Assembly: GCA_002478225.1 (NCBI GenBank) | Contig: DLMV01000003.1 | Location: 5,930-15,605 of the forward strand | Direction: 5' to 3' | Source of the DNA: Deltaproteobacteria bacterium UBA7527 | Lineage (GTDB): Bacteria; Desulfobacterota; Syntrophorhabdia; Syntrophorhabdales; Syntrophorhabdaceae | Length of the DNA stretch: 9,676 bases | Shown: positions 1-5,301 of the stretch, one piece after another | Layout of the letters: every line of letters starts with the position of its first letter | How positions within the stretch are numbered: the first letter of the stretch is position 1 | Made by a program: the position numbers and the translations under genes | Notes under the pieces: model-generated | Database searches by the model: none | Seen by the model: the letters and a program-made list of their open reading frames with translations, nothing else | Told to the model about the DNA's origin: nothing

Positions 1-2
1 AT

Positions 3-920
3 TGCAGAAATAATCCGGTAATACATACAGATCCGTCAGGGCACTTTTTTGGGATCGATGATATCATCATAGGCGCTATTATCGGCGCCTTGGTGGCCGG
101 TATACAAAGTGACTGGAATCCCCAATCTATGGCAGTGGGGGCAGTAATCGGAGGTATCTCGGGAGGTGTCTATTCAGGAGTAAGTGGCACAGTTGCAGGA
201 GCAATTGAAGGTTCGATCACAAACGCTACCGTCGCGGGGGCAATTTCTGGGGCCGCTGGTGGCGCTGCTGCTGGCGCAACAGCCGGCGGGCTTGGTGCCG
301 CATACTATGGCGGAGATATAGGCGACAGCATTCTTCGAGGTGCAGGGCTTGGCGCTGTGGGAGGCGCGGCATTCGGGGGGATCGGCGGCTACTTCGGCAA
401 GACGTGGAACCTCTACCGTGTCGGCGCATATACGTTGGCAGGTGGTGGTGTCTCTGAATTGGCCGGACAAGGGTTTGAAAAGGGAGCCATCTTCGCCGGT
501 GCAACCGCGTTTGCACGGTTCGGATACAACGAGATCACAGGGTACGACGTTAGATGGGAAAAAGGCGAAGGGTATCAAGAAAAAGACCGTTTTACTTTAC
601 CTAGCGATCCAACGTTATGCCATATTGGCGAACAAGGCATACCCTTAAATGGCAATTTCTGGCATGACTTAACGCTAGAACGCGGTGGGATGTCAAGGAC
701 ATTCAATTATATTCCTGGCGTAAATGCGGCTGCAGTGTTTCATGATGTGCTTCAAGTCAGGCTTGATGAGTCCTTCGGTGGGCAAACCCTAGGTGGCTTC
801 ATGAGGAGTGCTTTTAACATTCCCAACATGATTCCTGCGGCTGCCGTAGCGACAGGAAGCCTATTGGCCGACCCACGTGCGATGATACTGTATTCAGTCG
901 ACCCGACCAGAGATCAATAA
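3..920 (+). CDS. Rhs-repeat protein, C-terminal end with variable toxin-like tip (5' partial)
   Basis: The frame is open from the window edge; the start lies upstream, so 305 residues are visible. It begins CRNNPVIHTDPSGH, matching the end of the Rhs core (usual form: Y.RNNPV...DPSG), after which Rhs proteins switch to a polymorphic tip. About 120 Gly/Ala-rich residues follow, possibly membrane-active or a flexible hinge, then a conserved hinge (TWNLYRVGAYTLAGGGVSEL) and a tip of about 140 residues containing PGVNAAAVFHD and, near the end, MIPAAA. Known of the family: Rhs tips are released inside the shell and act as contact-dependent toxins. Inferred: the HD pair may be functional, because the next tip keeps it. 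I cannot name the tip's activity. A lipoprotein gene begins 35 bases downstream and is the natural immunity candidate. The Rhs call is strong; the toxin call rests on architecture. Confidence 0.85.
   Translation, partial: CRNNPVIHTDPSGHFFGIDDIIIGAIIGALVAGIQSDWNPQSMAVGAVIGGISGGVYSGVSGTVAGAIEGSITNATVAGAISGAAGGAAAGATAGGLGAAYYGGDIGDSILRGAGLGAVGGAAFGGIGGYFGKTWNLYRVGAYTLAGGGVSELAGQGFEKGAIFAGATAFARFGYNEITGYDVRWEKGEGYQEKDRFTLPSDPTLCHIGEQGIPLNGNFWHDLTLERGGMSRTFNYIPGVNAAAVFHDVLQVRLDESFGGQTLGGFMRSAFNIPNMIPAAAVATGSLLADPRAMILYSVDPTRDQ
348..466 (+). repeat. Rhs hinge direct repeat, copy 1
   Basis: Matches 1369-1487 at 111 of 119 positions, including an uninterrupted identical run of 54 bases (405-458). 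Such a conserved hinge, with divergent sequence on the 3' side, is where homologous recombination could swap tips. Confidence 0.85.
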
Positions 921-955
921 GGTCATTTGAGAGTCTCTTAAACGGAGAGTTCTAT

Positions 956-1255
956 ATGAAAACAGAAACATTGGTTATCATATTTTCGATTGTTGTCTTC
1001 AGCGCATGTTCCATTCCTTCCATAGGAAAATACACCCAAAATTGGGTTGGTCACCAGATTGAAGAAAAGAAGAAAGGAACAGCTAATCCCGGTTCTTACG
1101 CCTCCCGAATCGGCTGGCAGGAGAAAACCTACAAGCTTGATAACGGCAATTGGGTGTATGTGGAGCCCGACCGCCCAGGTTGTTTCATCCACTGGGAAGT
1201 GAACCCGCAAGGCATCATTGTCGGCTATAAGCTGGAAGGCAACAGGTGTTACTGA
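956..1255 (+). CDS. small lipoprotein, candidate immunity protein of the first Rhs tip
   Basis: 99 residues. A short N-terminal hydrophobic segment (residues 6-17) ends in FSAC, with Cys18 as the predicted lipidated residue. There is no Asp after the Cys, so by the Lol rule of enterobacteria it would go to the outer membrane. The mature part is about 80 residues and polar, with a Trp/Tyr/Gly-rich stretch (IGWQEKTYKLDNGNWVYVEP) and two more cysteines (in PGCFIHW and GNRCY) that could form a disulfide in the periplasm. GGAG lies about 8 bases before the ATG. Its position right after the Rhs tip suggests an immunity role; a periplasmic location would fit a toxin acting on the envelope. I do not recognise a named family. 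The stop overlaps the possible GTG start of the next tip frame. Confidence 0.75.
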   Translation: MKTETLVIIFSIVVFSACSIPSIGKYTQNWVGHQIEEKKKGTANPGSYASRIGWQEKTYKLDNGNWVYVEPDRPGCFIHWEVNPQGIIVGYKLEGNRCY

Positions 1256-1953
1256 CCGTCATCTTAGGTTACACTGCCGGAGGAGCTGCGGGCGGCACGG
1301 TAGCAGGTGGTATGGGCGCGGGGTTCAATGGCGGCGATATCGGTCAAGGGATGCTCACAGGCATGGGCCTTGGCGCCGTGGGAGGCGCTGCCTTCGGGGG
1401 GATCGGCGGCCACTTCGGCAAAACCTGGAACCTCTACCGTGTCGGCGCATATACGTTGGCAGGTGGTGGTGTCTCTGAACTTGCCGGCGGTGACTTTGGA
1501 ACGGGGGCAATGTTTGCAGGTGGAATGACGCTCTGTGCATATGGATACTATAAGTTGACAGATATTGCTAATGGAGGCCGTGTTCCAAAGGGAGAACTTT
1601 CGGACGGAACGGCAATACAGAAAACTGGCGATCCCGAAACAGACATGAGGTTAATGGATGCAAATAGAAATAAGAGTTGGTTCGGCTCCGCAGGAGAAAC
1701 CCTGAAAGAGCTTAATAGTCGTGGGCACGAAGGGTGGTCGAAATTTCGATGGTTGACAAGTCACGTACCCTTTGCAAATGACATTGCTTATGTGCACGAT
1801 TTTGGGTGGGGTAGGATATTTGGTAACGCAGGGTGGAACGTGATAACAAACTATGGCAGCATGCTTCCTGCAGCTGTTCTTACACTTAGCGGTGCAGCTG
1901 CCTACTATTCACCGCTTACATCTGGCTTGATGTTTGGCATAAGAGAGGAGTAA
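1246..1953 (+). CDS. orphan Rhs C-terminal tip (second tip module)
   Basis: 235 residues from a GTG at 1246; an in-frame stop (TAA at 1228) lies just upstream, so no Rhs core is attached. The Gly/Ala-rich start and the hinge (TWNLYRVGAYTLAGGGVSEL) match the first tip closely, then the sequence diverges. The divergent part keeps a similar pattern: VPFANDIAYVHD, then MLPAAVLT near the end, against PGVNAAAVFHD and MIPAAA in tip one. This suggests homologous but diversified toxin domains. Known from Rhs and CDI loci: truncated orphan tip/immunity pairs accumulate downstream of the intact gene and can recombine onto it through shared hinge sequence. No good ribosome site precedes the GTG, so it may be a silent cassette. 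A lipoprotein gene starts 5 bases after the stop, with its ribosome site inside the last codons. Confidence 0.72.
   Translation: MLLTVILGYTAGGAAGGTVAGGMGAGFNGGDIGQGMLTGMGLGAVGGAAFGGIGGHFGKTWNLYRVGAYTLAGGGVSELAGGDFGTGAMFAGGMTLCAYGYYKLTDIANGGRVPKGELSDGTAIQKTGDPETDMRLMDANRNKSWFGSAGETLKELNSRGHEGWSKFRWLTSHVPFANDIAYVHDFGWGRIFGNAGWNVITNYGSMLPAAVLTLSGAAAYYSPLTSGLMFGIREE
1369..1487 (+). repeat. Rhs hinge direct repeat, copy 2
   Basis: Partner of 348-466, offset 1021 bases in the same orientation; the identical 54-base run is 1426-1479. Recombination between the two copies would delete the first tip and lipoprotein and place the second tip on the Rhs core in frame. Confidence 0.85.
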
Positions 1954-1958
1954 GGGGA

Positions 1959-2510
1959 ATGTTTAAGCTAACGGAACCCTTGAACCTCTTTTTGATGGCT
2001 ATTCTAATAGTAGTGGTTGTAATAATAAGCGGATGTATTCCAGCGAAGTACACTTATTGGGCACCTACAGGACAAGGTGGGAGACTCTCTAATAGTGCTG
2101 CCAATAGTTCAATAGCCGCCAGTGACCAGATTGAGTTTTCGTTTGACGGCACAAAAATTAGGGTTTTAGGCAGTGGAACAGGAGTAGGTGTTTCACTTCG
2201 CATTCCAATCGGCCGATCAGTGTCGTTCTTATCTGACCATGCGGAACTACGCGAAAATGAACTTTCAGCCATAATGAAAAAAATAAACTTTGATATGACA
2301 TCATTGGATCCGGTAACGATGAAGCGGATTCATTTCAATCCAACAAATGTTTTAAGTGGGGATCTCTTTGTAACTGACATCGAGTTTGGTGGTCAGGAAA
2401 GAATACAATACACAATCATACTTCCTCCAATAAAGATAGATAATCAAATCTATGAGATACCGGAGGTCAAATTCACGAAGAAGGAAGGTTTCGGCATTTT
2501 TGGTCCCTAA
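1959..2510 (+). CDS. lipoprotein, candidate immunity protein of the second Rhs tip
   Basis: 183 residues. A long hydrophobic segment (about residues 9-25) ends in ISGC, a good lipobox with Cys26 lipidated; the next residue is Ile, not Asp, consistent with outer-membrane sorting by the Lol rule. The mature part looks beta-rich, with alternating hydrophobic stretches (for example KIRVLGSGTGVGVSLRIP and RIQYTIILPPIKI), and has no cysteine after the anchor. The ribosome site GAGGAG (1945-1950) sits in the last codons of the tip frame and the genes are 5 bases apart, so the two may be translationally coupled. It shares no obvious sequence with the lipoproteins at 956 and 3149; that is expected for tip-specific immunity. 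I do not recognise a named family, and the immunity role is inferred from position. Confidence 0.75.
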   Translation: MFKLTEPLNLFLMAILIVVVVIISGCIPAKYTYWAPTGQGGRLSNSAANSSIAASDQIEFSFDGTKIRVLGSGTGVGVSLRIPIGRSVSFLSDHAELRENELSAIMKKINFDMTSLDPVTMKRIHFNPTNVLSGDLFVTDIEFGGQERIQYTIILPPIKIDNQIYEIPEVKFTKKEGFGIFGP

Positions 2511-2534
2511 AGGAACAAGTAAAGCAATGAATAA

Positions 2535-2747
2535 GACAAGAAGACAAGGGGACGTTGGTTCATTGACTACTATTACGGAGGGAATTGGACCTTGGGTCGC
2601 GTCGGTGCGTATGGTGCTGCAGGCGGGGGCATGGGCGAACTGTCGGGAGAAGGGTGGAAGTCAGGCGCAATGTTTGCCGGAGGCACTGCCTTCGCGAGAT
2701 ATGGATACAACAAGATAGTTGGCTATGATGTGACGCGCTGGCGATAG
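2535..2747 (+). pseudogene. remnant of a third Rhs hinge, toxin part lost
   Basis: In the frame ending at the TAG of 2745-2747 the translation contains GGNWTLGRVGAYGAAGGGMGEL, then GAMFAGGTAFARYGYNKIVGYD, which lines up with the hinge of the first tip (TWNLYRVGAY..., then GAIFAGATAFARFGYNEITGYD). The frame is closed upstream by a TAA at 2532 and has no start codon before about 2631. It stops three codons after GYDVTRW, where tip one goes on for about 120 residues. The sequence right after the stop is the leader of a RAYT relic. I read this as a decayed third tip module cut short by insertion or recombination. An ATG frame at 2527 overlaps it out of phase and shows nothing recognisable. Confidence 0.7.
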
Positions 2748-2762
2748 GGTCAAATCTTTACC
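2746..2762 (+). repeat. RAYT-associated leader motif, copy A
   Basis: AGGGTCAAATCTTTAC lies about 35 bases before the RAYT-like ATG at 2798. A close variant (GGGGTCAGGTCTTGAC, 3622-3637) lies before the second RAYT relic. The resemblance is seen directly; that it is a transposase-recognised end is my inference from having seen similar strings before such genes. It abuts the stop of the third Rhs hinge remnant, so it may mark the insertion edge. Confidence 0.45.
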
Positions 2763-2797
2763 CTTGACTTTACCCCCTTTTTCTCTCACCCTTCCTC

Positions 2798-3130
2798 ATG
2801 GCCAGGCCGCTTCGCATCCAGTATGAGAATACCTATTACCACGTGACCTGTCGGGGTAATGCACAGGCCAGAATATTTCTTAAAGTTGTAAAAGGGAGCG
2901 GCGGTTTCTACAATTCGATGAGCGGGTTCGGTGGGTTCAACATCTATGGAGTGACAAGCGTCTGCCACCAAATGACAAACCAGGCAATTCTGCAGGCTGG
3001 TTATTCGTTGACCGTGAAAGGATCAATGGCTGGTTGGGCCAGCTACTTGAGTGGCTCCATCTATGGACCATACGGTTCGGCAGAACCCGGGTTGAGCTAT
3101 TTTGAGGCTGAGAAAAACAGAGAGCGCTAA
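2798..3130 (+). CDS. in-frame fusion of a RAYT transposase N-terminus to an Rhs-type tip
   Basis: 110 residues. Residues 1-27 (MARPLRIQYENTYYHVTCRG, then NAQARIF) are the start of a REP-associated tyrosine transposase (Y1/IS200-like; usual start MARPLRI.Y..A.YHV..RGN). The HxH pair and catalytic Tyr of that family are absent, so no transposase activity is possible. From about residue 30 the sequence turns Gly/Ser-rich and carries GVTSVCHQMTNQAILQAG, then IYGPYG, which resembles a recurring Rhs tip type with a Cys-His pair that I cannot name. The frame stays open across the join, but no ribosome site precedes the ATG, so expression is doubtful. A lipoprotein gene starts 18 bases after the stop, as after the other tips. 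It may be a broken cassette kept alive only as a recombination source. Confidence 0.6.
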   Translation: MARPLRIQYENTYYHVTCRGNAQARIFLKVVKGSGGFYNSMSGFGGFNIYGVTSVCHQMTNQAILQAGYSLTVKGSMAGWASYLSGSIYGPYGSAEPGLSYFEAEKNRER

Positions 3131-3148
3131 GAGGAGTTTTTCCCTATA

Positions 3149-3610
3149 ATGAGACAGATCTTTGACCTTCTTTTAATCCTGTGTCTTGTTACAATCGTTT
3201 CTTTTGGATGTGCGAGACTGACCACTACGTATTCAACATTCAAGGTTCAAAATAACGAGTTCGACAAGATACATGTGCTGGTTGATTCCGCTTTTCATGA
3301 GCTAGGATACAATCGTGAAGATGTCGCACGGAATCCGAAGAAATACTGGTATCATATTCTAGGAGAGAGGAATAGATTTGGTGTGCCAGTAAGATATTCC
3401 TTTGAAGTATTTTATGGGTCCGTTGACGGGAGCGCAGCCATTAGAATTGAGAATCAGAAACTCGGCGCAACCCAAGATGAACTTAGAAAAATCAAAGATC
3501 GCTTATCAGTGGTTACAAGCTTGATCGTTAGCAAGTTTAAAGCGGCCAAGCTAAATGCCACGGTAGAGATTGATTCGAACTGGCTTCCCGCTCTGGGTGA
3601 ATTGCCGTAA
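3149..3610 (+). CDS. lipoprotein, candidate immunity protein of the CH-type tip
   Basis: 153 residues. A hydrophobic segment (about residues 4-20) ends in SFGC, a weaker but acceptable lipobox with Cys21 lipidated; Ala follows, not Asp. The mature part reads as a mixed alpha/beta domain: a strand and helix region (FDKIHVLVDSAFHELGY), a beta stretch (RYSFEVFYG, then AAIRIENQ), and an amphipathic helix of about 35 residues (TQDELRKIKDRL onward). No cysteine remains after the anchor. GAGGAG lies upstream with a rather long spacer (12 bases). Its position right after the Rhs-type tip repeats the tip-lipoprotein order seen twice upstream, which supports an immunity role. The layout loosely resembles small secreted beta-alpha lipoproteins, but I cannot assign a family. 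Confidence 0.7.
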   Translation: MRQIFDLLLILCLVTIVSFGCARLTTTYSTFKVQNNEFDKIHVLVDSAFHELGYNREDVARNPKKYWYHILGERNRFGVPVRYSFEVFYGSVDGSAAIRIENQKLGATQDELRKIKDRLSVVTSLIVSKFKAAKLNATVEIDSNWLPALGELP

Positions 3611-3621
3611 ATAGTACAACC

Positions 3622-3637
3622 GGGGTCAGGTCTTGAC
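3622..3637 (+). repeat. RAYT-associated leader motif, copy B
   Basis: GGGGTCAGGTCTTGAC, 11 bases after the stop of the third lipoprotein and about 55 bases before the second RAYT relic start. It matches copy A at 2746-2762 apart from a few positions. Together they bracket the fused tip and its lipoprotein. Confidence 0.45.
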
Positions 3638-3692
3638 AAGGGACAATTAGCCGGATACACCTTTTATATTTTGCATCATTCACGAGGAGAAG

Positions 3693-3790
3693 ATGGCACA
3701 ACCATTACGGATCAATCATGAAGGAGCCTTTCATCGACTTTATTGAGCATGTTTGCGCCGGGATACATCGCTTTCATTCTTCGAGGGCGC
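3693..3790 (+). pseudogene. RAYT (Y1 transposase) 5' relic
   Basis: From the ATG at 3693 the translation is MAQPLRINHEGAFHRLY followed by a TGA at 3744-3746. MAxPLRI..EGAF is the signature start of REP-associated tyrosine transposases. After the stop the same frame gives RRDTSLSFFEG, which could be the decayed RGNERRDxFF region, but that part is weak. There is a good ribosome site (GAGGAG) before the ATG, inherited from the live gene. The HxH and Tyr regions are missing, so this is a dead end-fragment. It marks the border between the toxin array and the conserved genes. Confidence 0.6.
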
Positions 3791-3805
3791 CGCGCGAGAC
3801 GCGGC
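3789..3805. repeat. GC-rich hairpin, possibly REP-like
   Basis: A perfect 6-base stem GCCGCG / CGCGGC with a CGAGA loop. No T-run follows on either strand, so it is not a standard terminator. It lies between a RAYT relic and a dispersed repeat end, a place where REP hairpins would be expected, but a single copy does not prove that. Confidence 0.3.
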
Positions 3806-3812
3806 ATGGGTA

Positions 3813-3841
3813 ATTGTTTAGTATTTCGACGTTAGAATTTC
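3813..3841 (-). repeat. dispersed repeat end, inverted partner of 7100-7128
   Basis: 29 bases, ATTGTTTAGT...TTAGAATTTC. The reverse complement matches 7100-7128 at 25 of 29 positions. The AT-rich string resembles the ends of intergenic repeats I associate with environmental bacterial genomes; only these two copies are seen here. Confidence 0.6.
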
Positions 3842-3861
3842 TTGTTCGATCCTATTGAAAG

Positions 3862-4548
3862 CTATAGAAGGGATCTTTCTCCTGCGGCGAGCGACTCCAG
3901 CATCCGCCTGTCCCGTAGCTCTATCGTACGCCCCTTCATGGCAATGCAGCCCTGGGCGATCATTTTCTTCAGTATCCGCGATAATGTTTCCGGAATCGTT
4001 CCCAGAAGGCTCGCAAGCTGTCCCTTGGAGATGGTCAGCTCAAAGTTCTTACTGTCGCCTTTGTCATTGCTGAGATAGAGAAGGTATGCCGCCAGCCTTT
4101 GCGGGACCTCTTTCAGCGACAGGTCCTCGATGAGGCTGGCGAAGCGCTTAAGGCGTATTGAAAGCGTTCCCAGCATATTCATTGCGAGTGAAGGGTCCTG
4201 GCGGATAAGGGCAATAAAGGCTGCCCTCGGGACGAAGATAACCTTGCTCTCCTTCATGGCCTCTGCGTGGGCAGGAAGCGCGCCCCCGGAGAACATGGCA
4301 ACCTCCGCAAAAGGCTCCCCGGGTTCGATAACGTGAAGTATCTGTTCTTTTCCTTCCGGCGAGAGCTTGTAGACCTTTACACGGCCGGTGACGACTATAT
4401 AGAAGCCGTCCGCCTTATCGCCTTCGCTAAAGATCACCTGCCCGCCGCCAAATGAATGTTCAGTGACTATCCTGGTCAGTGTATTGACCTGCGGCTCGGA
4501 CAGTCCCTGGAAGAGCGGCGAATGTGCGAGAAAATCGCGAACCCTCAT
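3862..4548 (-). CDS. Crp/Fnr-family transcriptional regulator
   Basis: 228 residues from the ATG at 4548; AAGG lies 5 bases upstream. The frame runs on to 4830, but that extension overlaps purE and is not regulator-like. Residues 11-125 form a cNMP-type sensor barrel (GGGQVIFSEGDKADGFYIV...GRVKVY), followed by a dimer helix and a winged helix with ISKGQLASLLGTIPETLSR at 173-191. The recognition helix carries ETLSR, the E..SR pattern of FNR proteins rather than the CRP pattern. The barrel lacks the Arg-Ser used by CRP to bind cAMP (PAHAEA at 92-97), and there is no N-terminal cysteine cluster as in FNR, so the effector is neither cAMP nor an FNR-style iron-sulfur cluster. The SLKEVPQRLAAYLL stretch recalls HcpR-type nitrosative-stress regulators of Desulfobacterota; that assignment is a guess. 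It is divergent from purE. Confidence 0.93.
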   Translation of the reverse strand: MRVRDFLAHSPLFQGLSEPQVNTLTRIVTEHSFGGGQVIFSEGDKADGFYIVVTGRVKVYKLSPEGKEQILHVIEPGEPFAEVAMFSGGALPAHAEAMKESKVIFVPRAAFIALIRQDPSLAMNMLGTLSIRLKRFASLIEDLSLKEVPQRLAAYLLYLSNDKGDSKNFELTISKGQLASLLGTIPETLSRILKKMIAQGCIAMKGRTIELRDRRMLESLAAGERSLL

Positions 4549-4557
4549 GATAACCTT

Positions 4558-4586
4558 TTTATACAACCGGAGAGAAAAAAATACAA
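4558..4586 (-). promoter_or_regulatory. candidate sigma70-like promoter for the Crp/Fnr gene
   Basis: On the minus strand TTGTAT (4586-4581) and TATAAA (4563-4558) are separated by 17 bases. The -10 is only 9 bases from the ATG, so a transcript from it would be almost leaderless and would lose the AAGG site. The spacing is right but the position argues against it being the main promoter. Confidence 0.2.
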
Positions 4587-4614
4587 CACGAAGCTTACCT
4601 AATATATCGTTGTA
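4562..4614. promoter_or_regulatory. three TACAAC / GTTGTA sites in the divergent intergenic region
   Basis: TACAAC occurs at 4562-4567 and 4582-4587, 20 bases apart (about two helix turns), and its inverse GTTGTA at 4609-4614. They lie just upstream of the Crp/Fnr gene and could be half-sites for a repressor or for autoregulation. A hexamer repeated three times in AT-rich DNA can be chance. Confidence 0.25.
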
Positions 4615-4666
4615 GAAAAAAGAGATCGTTTCATGTATGATGAATGGTGGTACACCGACATGGGGA

Positions 4667-4685
4667 TGCATATCTGATATATGCA
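4667..4685. promoter_or_regulatory. perfect dyad upstream of purE
   Basis: TGCATAT-CTGAT-ATATGCA, 7-base arms around a 5-base centre, about 22 bases before the purE start. Its right arm runs into a direct repeat of ATGCAAAAG (4681-4689 and 4691-4699) that ends in the purE ribosome site. It could be an operator or an RNA element at the start of the message. It does not match the E. coli PurR box. Confidence 0.3.
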
Positions 4686-4707
4686 AAAGTATGCAAAAGG
4701 AGAAAAA

Positions 4708-5208
4708 ATGGAAAAACCAAAGGTCCTTGTGCTGGTGGGGAGCGACAGTGATCTCCCTGTGATCGAAGAGGGGTTGCAGTTTCTCAAAGAGGCCGGCGTG
4801 CCATTCAAGGTGGATATATCCTCTGCGCACCGCAATCCCGACAAAACAGCGCGGTATGCGAAGAATGCCCGCTCAGAGGGCATCGAGGTCATTATTGCCG
4901 TGGCCGGCATGGCCGCTCACCTGCCCGGCGTTATCGCGTCGCACACCACCCTTCCTGTCATAGGGGTCCCGACAAGCAACGGCGCCCTTAAGGGCTTGGA
5001 CGCTCTGCTCTCGATCGTACAGATGCCAAAGGGCATCCCGGTGGCAACGGTGGGGCTTGACGCGGGAAAGAACGCGGCCATCCTTGCCTGCACGATACTC
5101 TCCATTAAGGATGACGGGATACATCAGAAGATGAGGAAGATGAAGGACAGTCTCAAAGAGGAGAACGAGAAAAAGGCAACAAAACTTAAGAATTCCATGA
5201 AAAAATAA
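4708..5208 (+). CDS. purE: N5-carboxyaminoimidazole ribonucleotide mutase (PurE)
   Basis: 166 residues. Cytoplasmic enzyme of de novo purine synthesis that makes 4-carboxyaminoimidazole ribonucleotide, from N5-CAIR (class I, with PurK) or directly from AIR and CO2 (class II). Visible family marks: GSDSD at 11-15, SAHR at 39-42, AGMAAHLPG at 66-74, GVPTSNGALKGLDALLSIVQ, and QMPKGIPVATVG before KNAA. The length is normal apart from a Lys/Glu-rich tail of about 25 residues. The start is ATG 4708, with AAGGAG 5 bases upstream; the in-frame ATG at 4681 has no such site. No purK lies beside it, so the class cannot be settled from this window. It is divergent from the Crp/Fnr gene, and the next gene starts about 90 bases downstream. 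Confidence 0.96.
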   Translation: MEKPKVLVLVGSDSDLPVIEEGLQFLKEAGVPFKVDISSAHRNPDKTARYAKNARSEGIEVIIAVAGMAAHLPGVIASHTTLPVIGVPTSNGALKGLDALLSIVQMPKGIPVATVGLDAGKNAAILACTILSIKDDGIHQKMRKMKDSLKEENEKKATKLKNSMKK

Positions 5209-5301
5209 AGAAGGGTCGTCCTGCGTAGGCGCCGTAAGCGATATGCCTTATGGGTGCGCAAGGAATTGACAACGGATCAGCCGTTTGATAAGGTCTTTTG
5301 C

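Noticed and set aside
174..578. Minus-strand frame opposite the first Rhs tip
   Set aside because: Shadow of a Gly/Ala-rich coding strand; Cys/Arg/Pro-rich translation without a domain.
2452..2718. 88-residue plus-strand frame
   Set aside because: It starts inside the second lipoprotein gene and runs out of phase with the recognisable Rhs hinge remnant; the translation is featureless.
4549..4830. N-terminal extension of the Crp/Fnr frame
   Set aside because: It overlaps purE and has no regulator-like sequence; the ATG at 4548 has a ribosome site and fits the family start.
5254..5301. GTG start for the P1 peptidase, and a TTGACA at 5266-5271
   Set aside because: There is no ribosome site and the added 16 residues are not family-like. 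TTGACA is a perfect -35, but the best -10 at 17 bases (TAAGGT) is poor and a transcript would start almost at the ATG.
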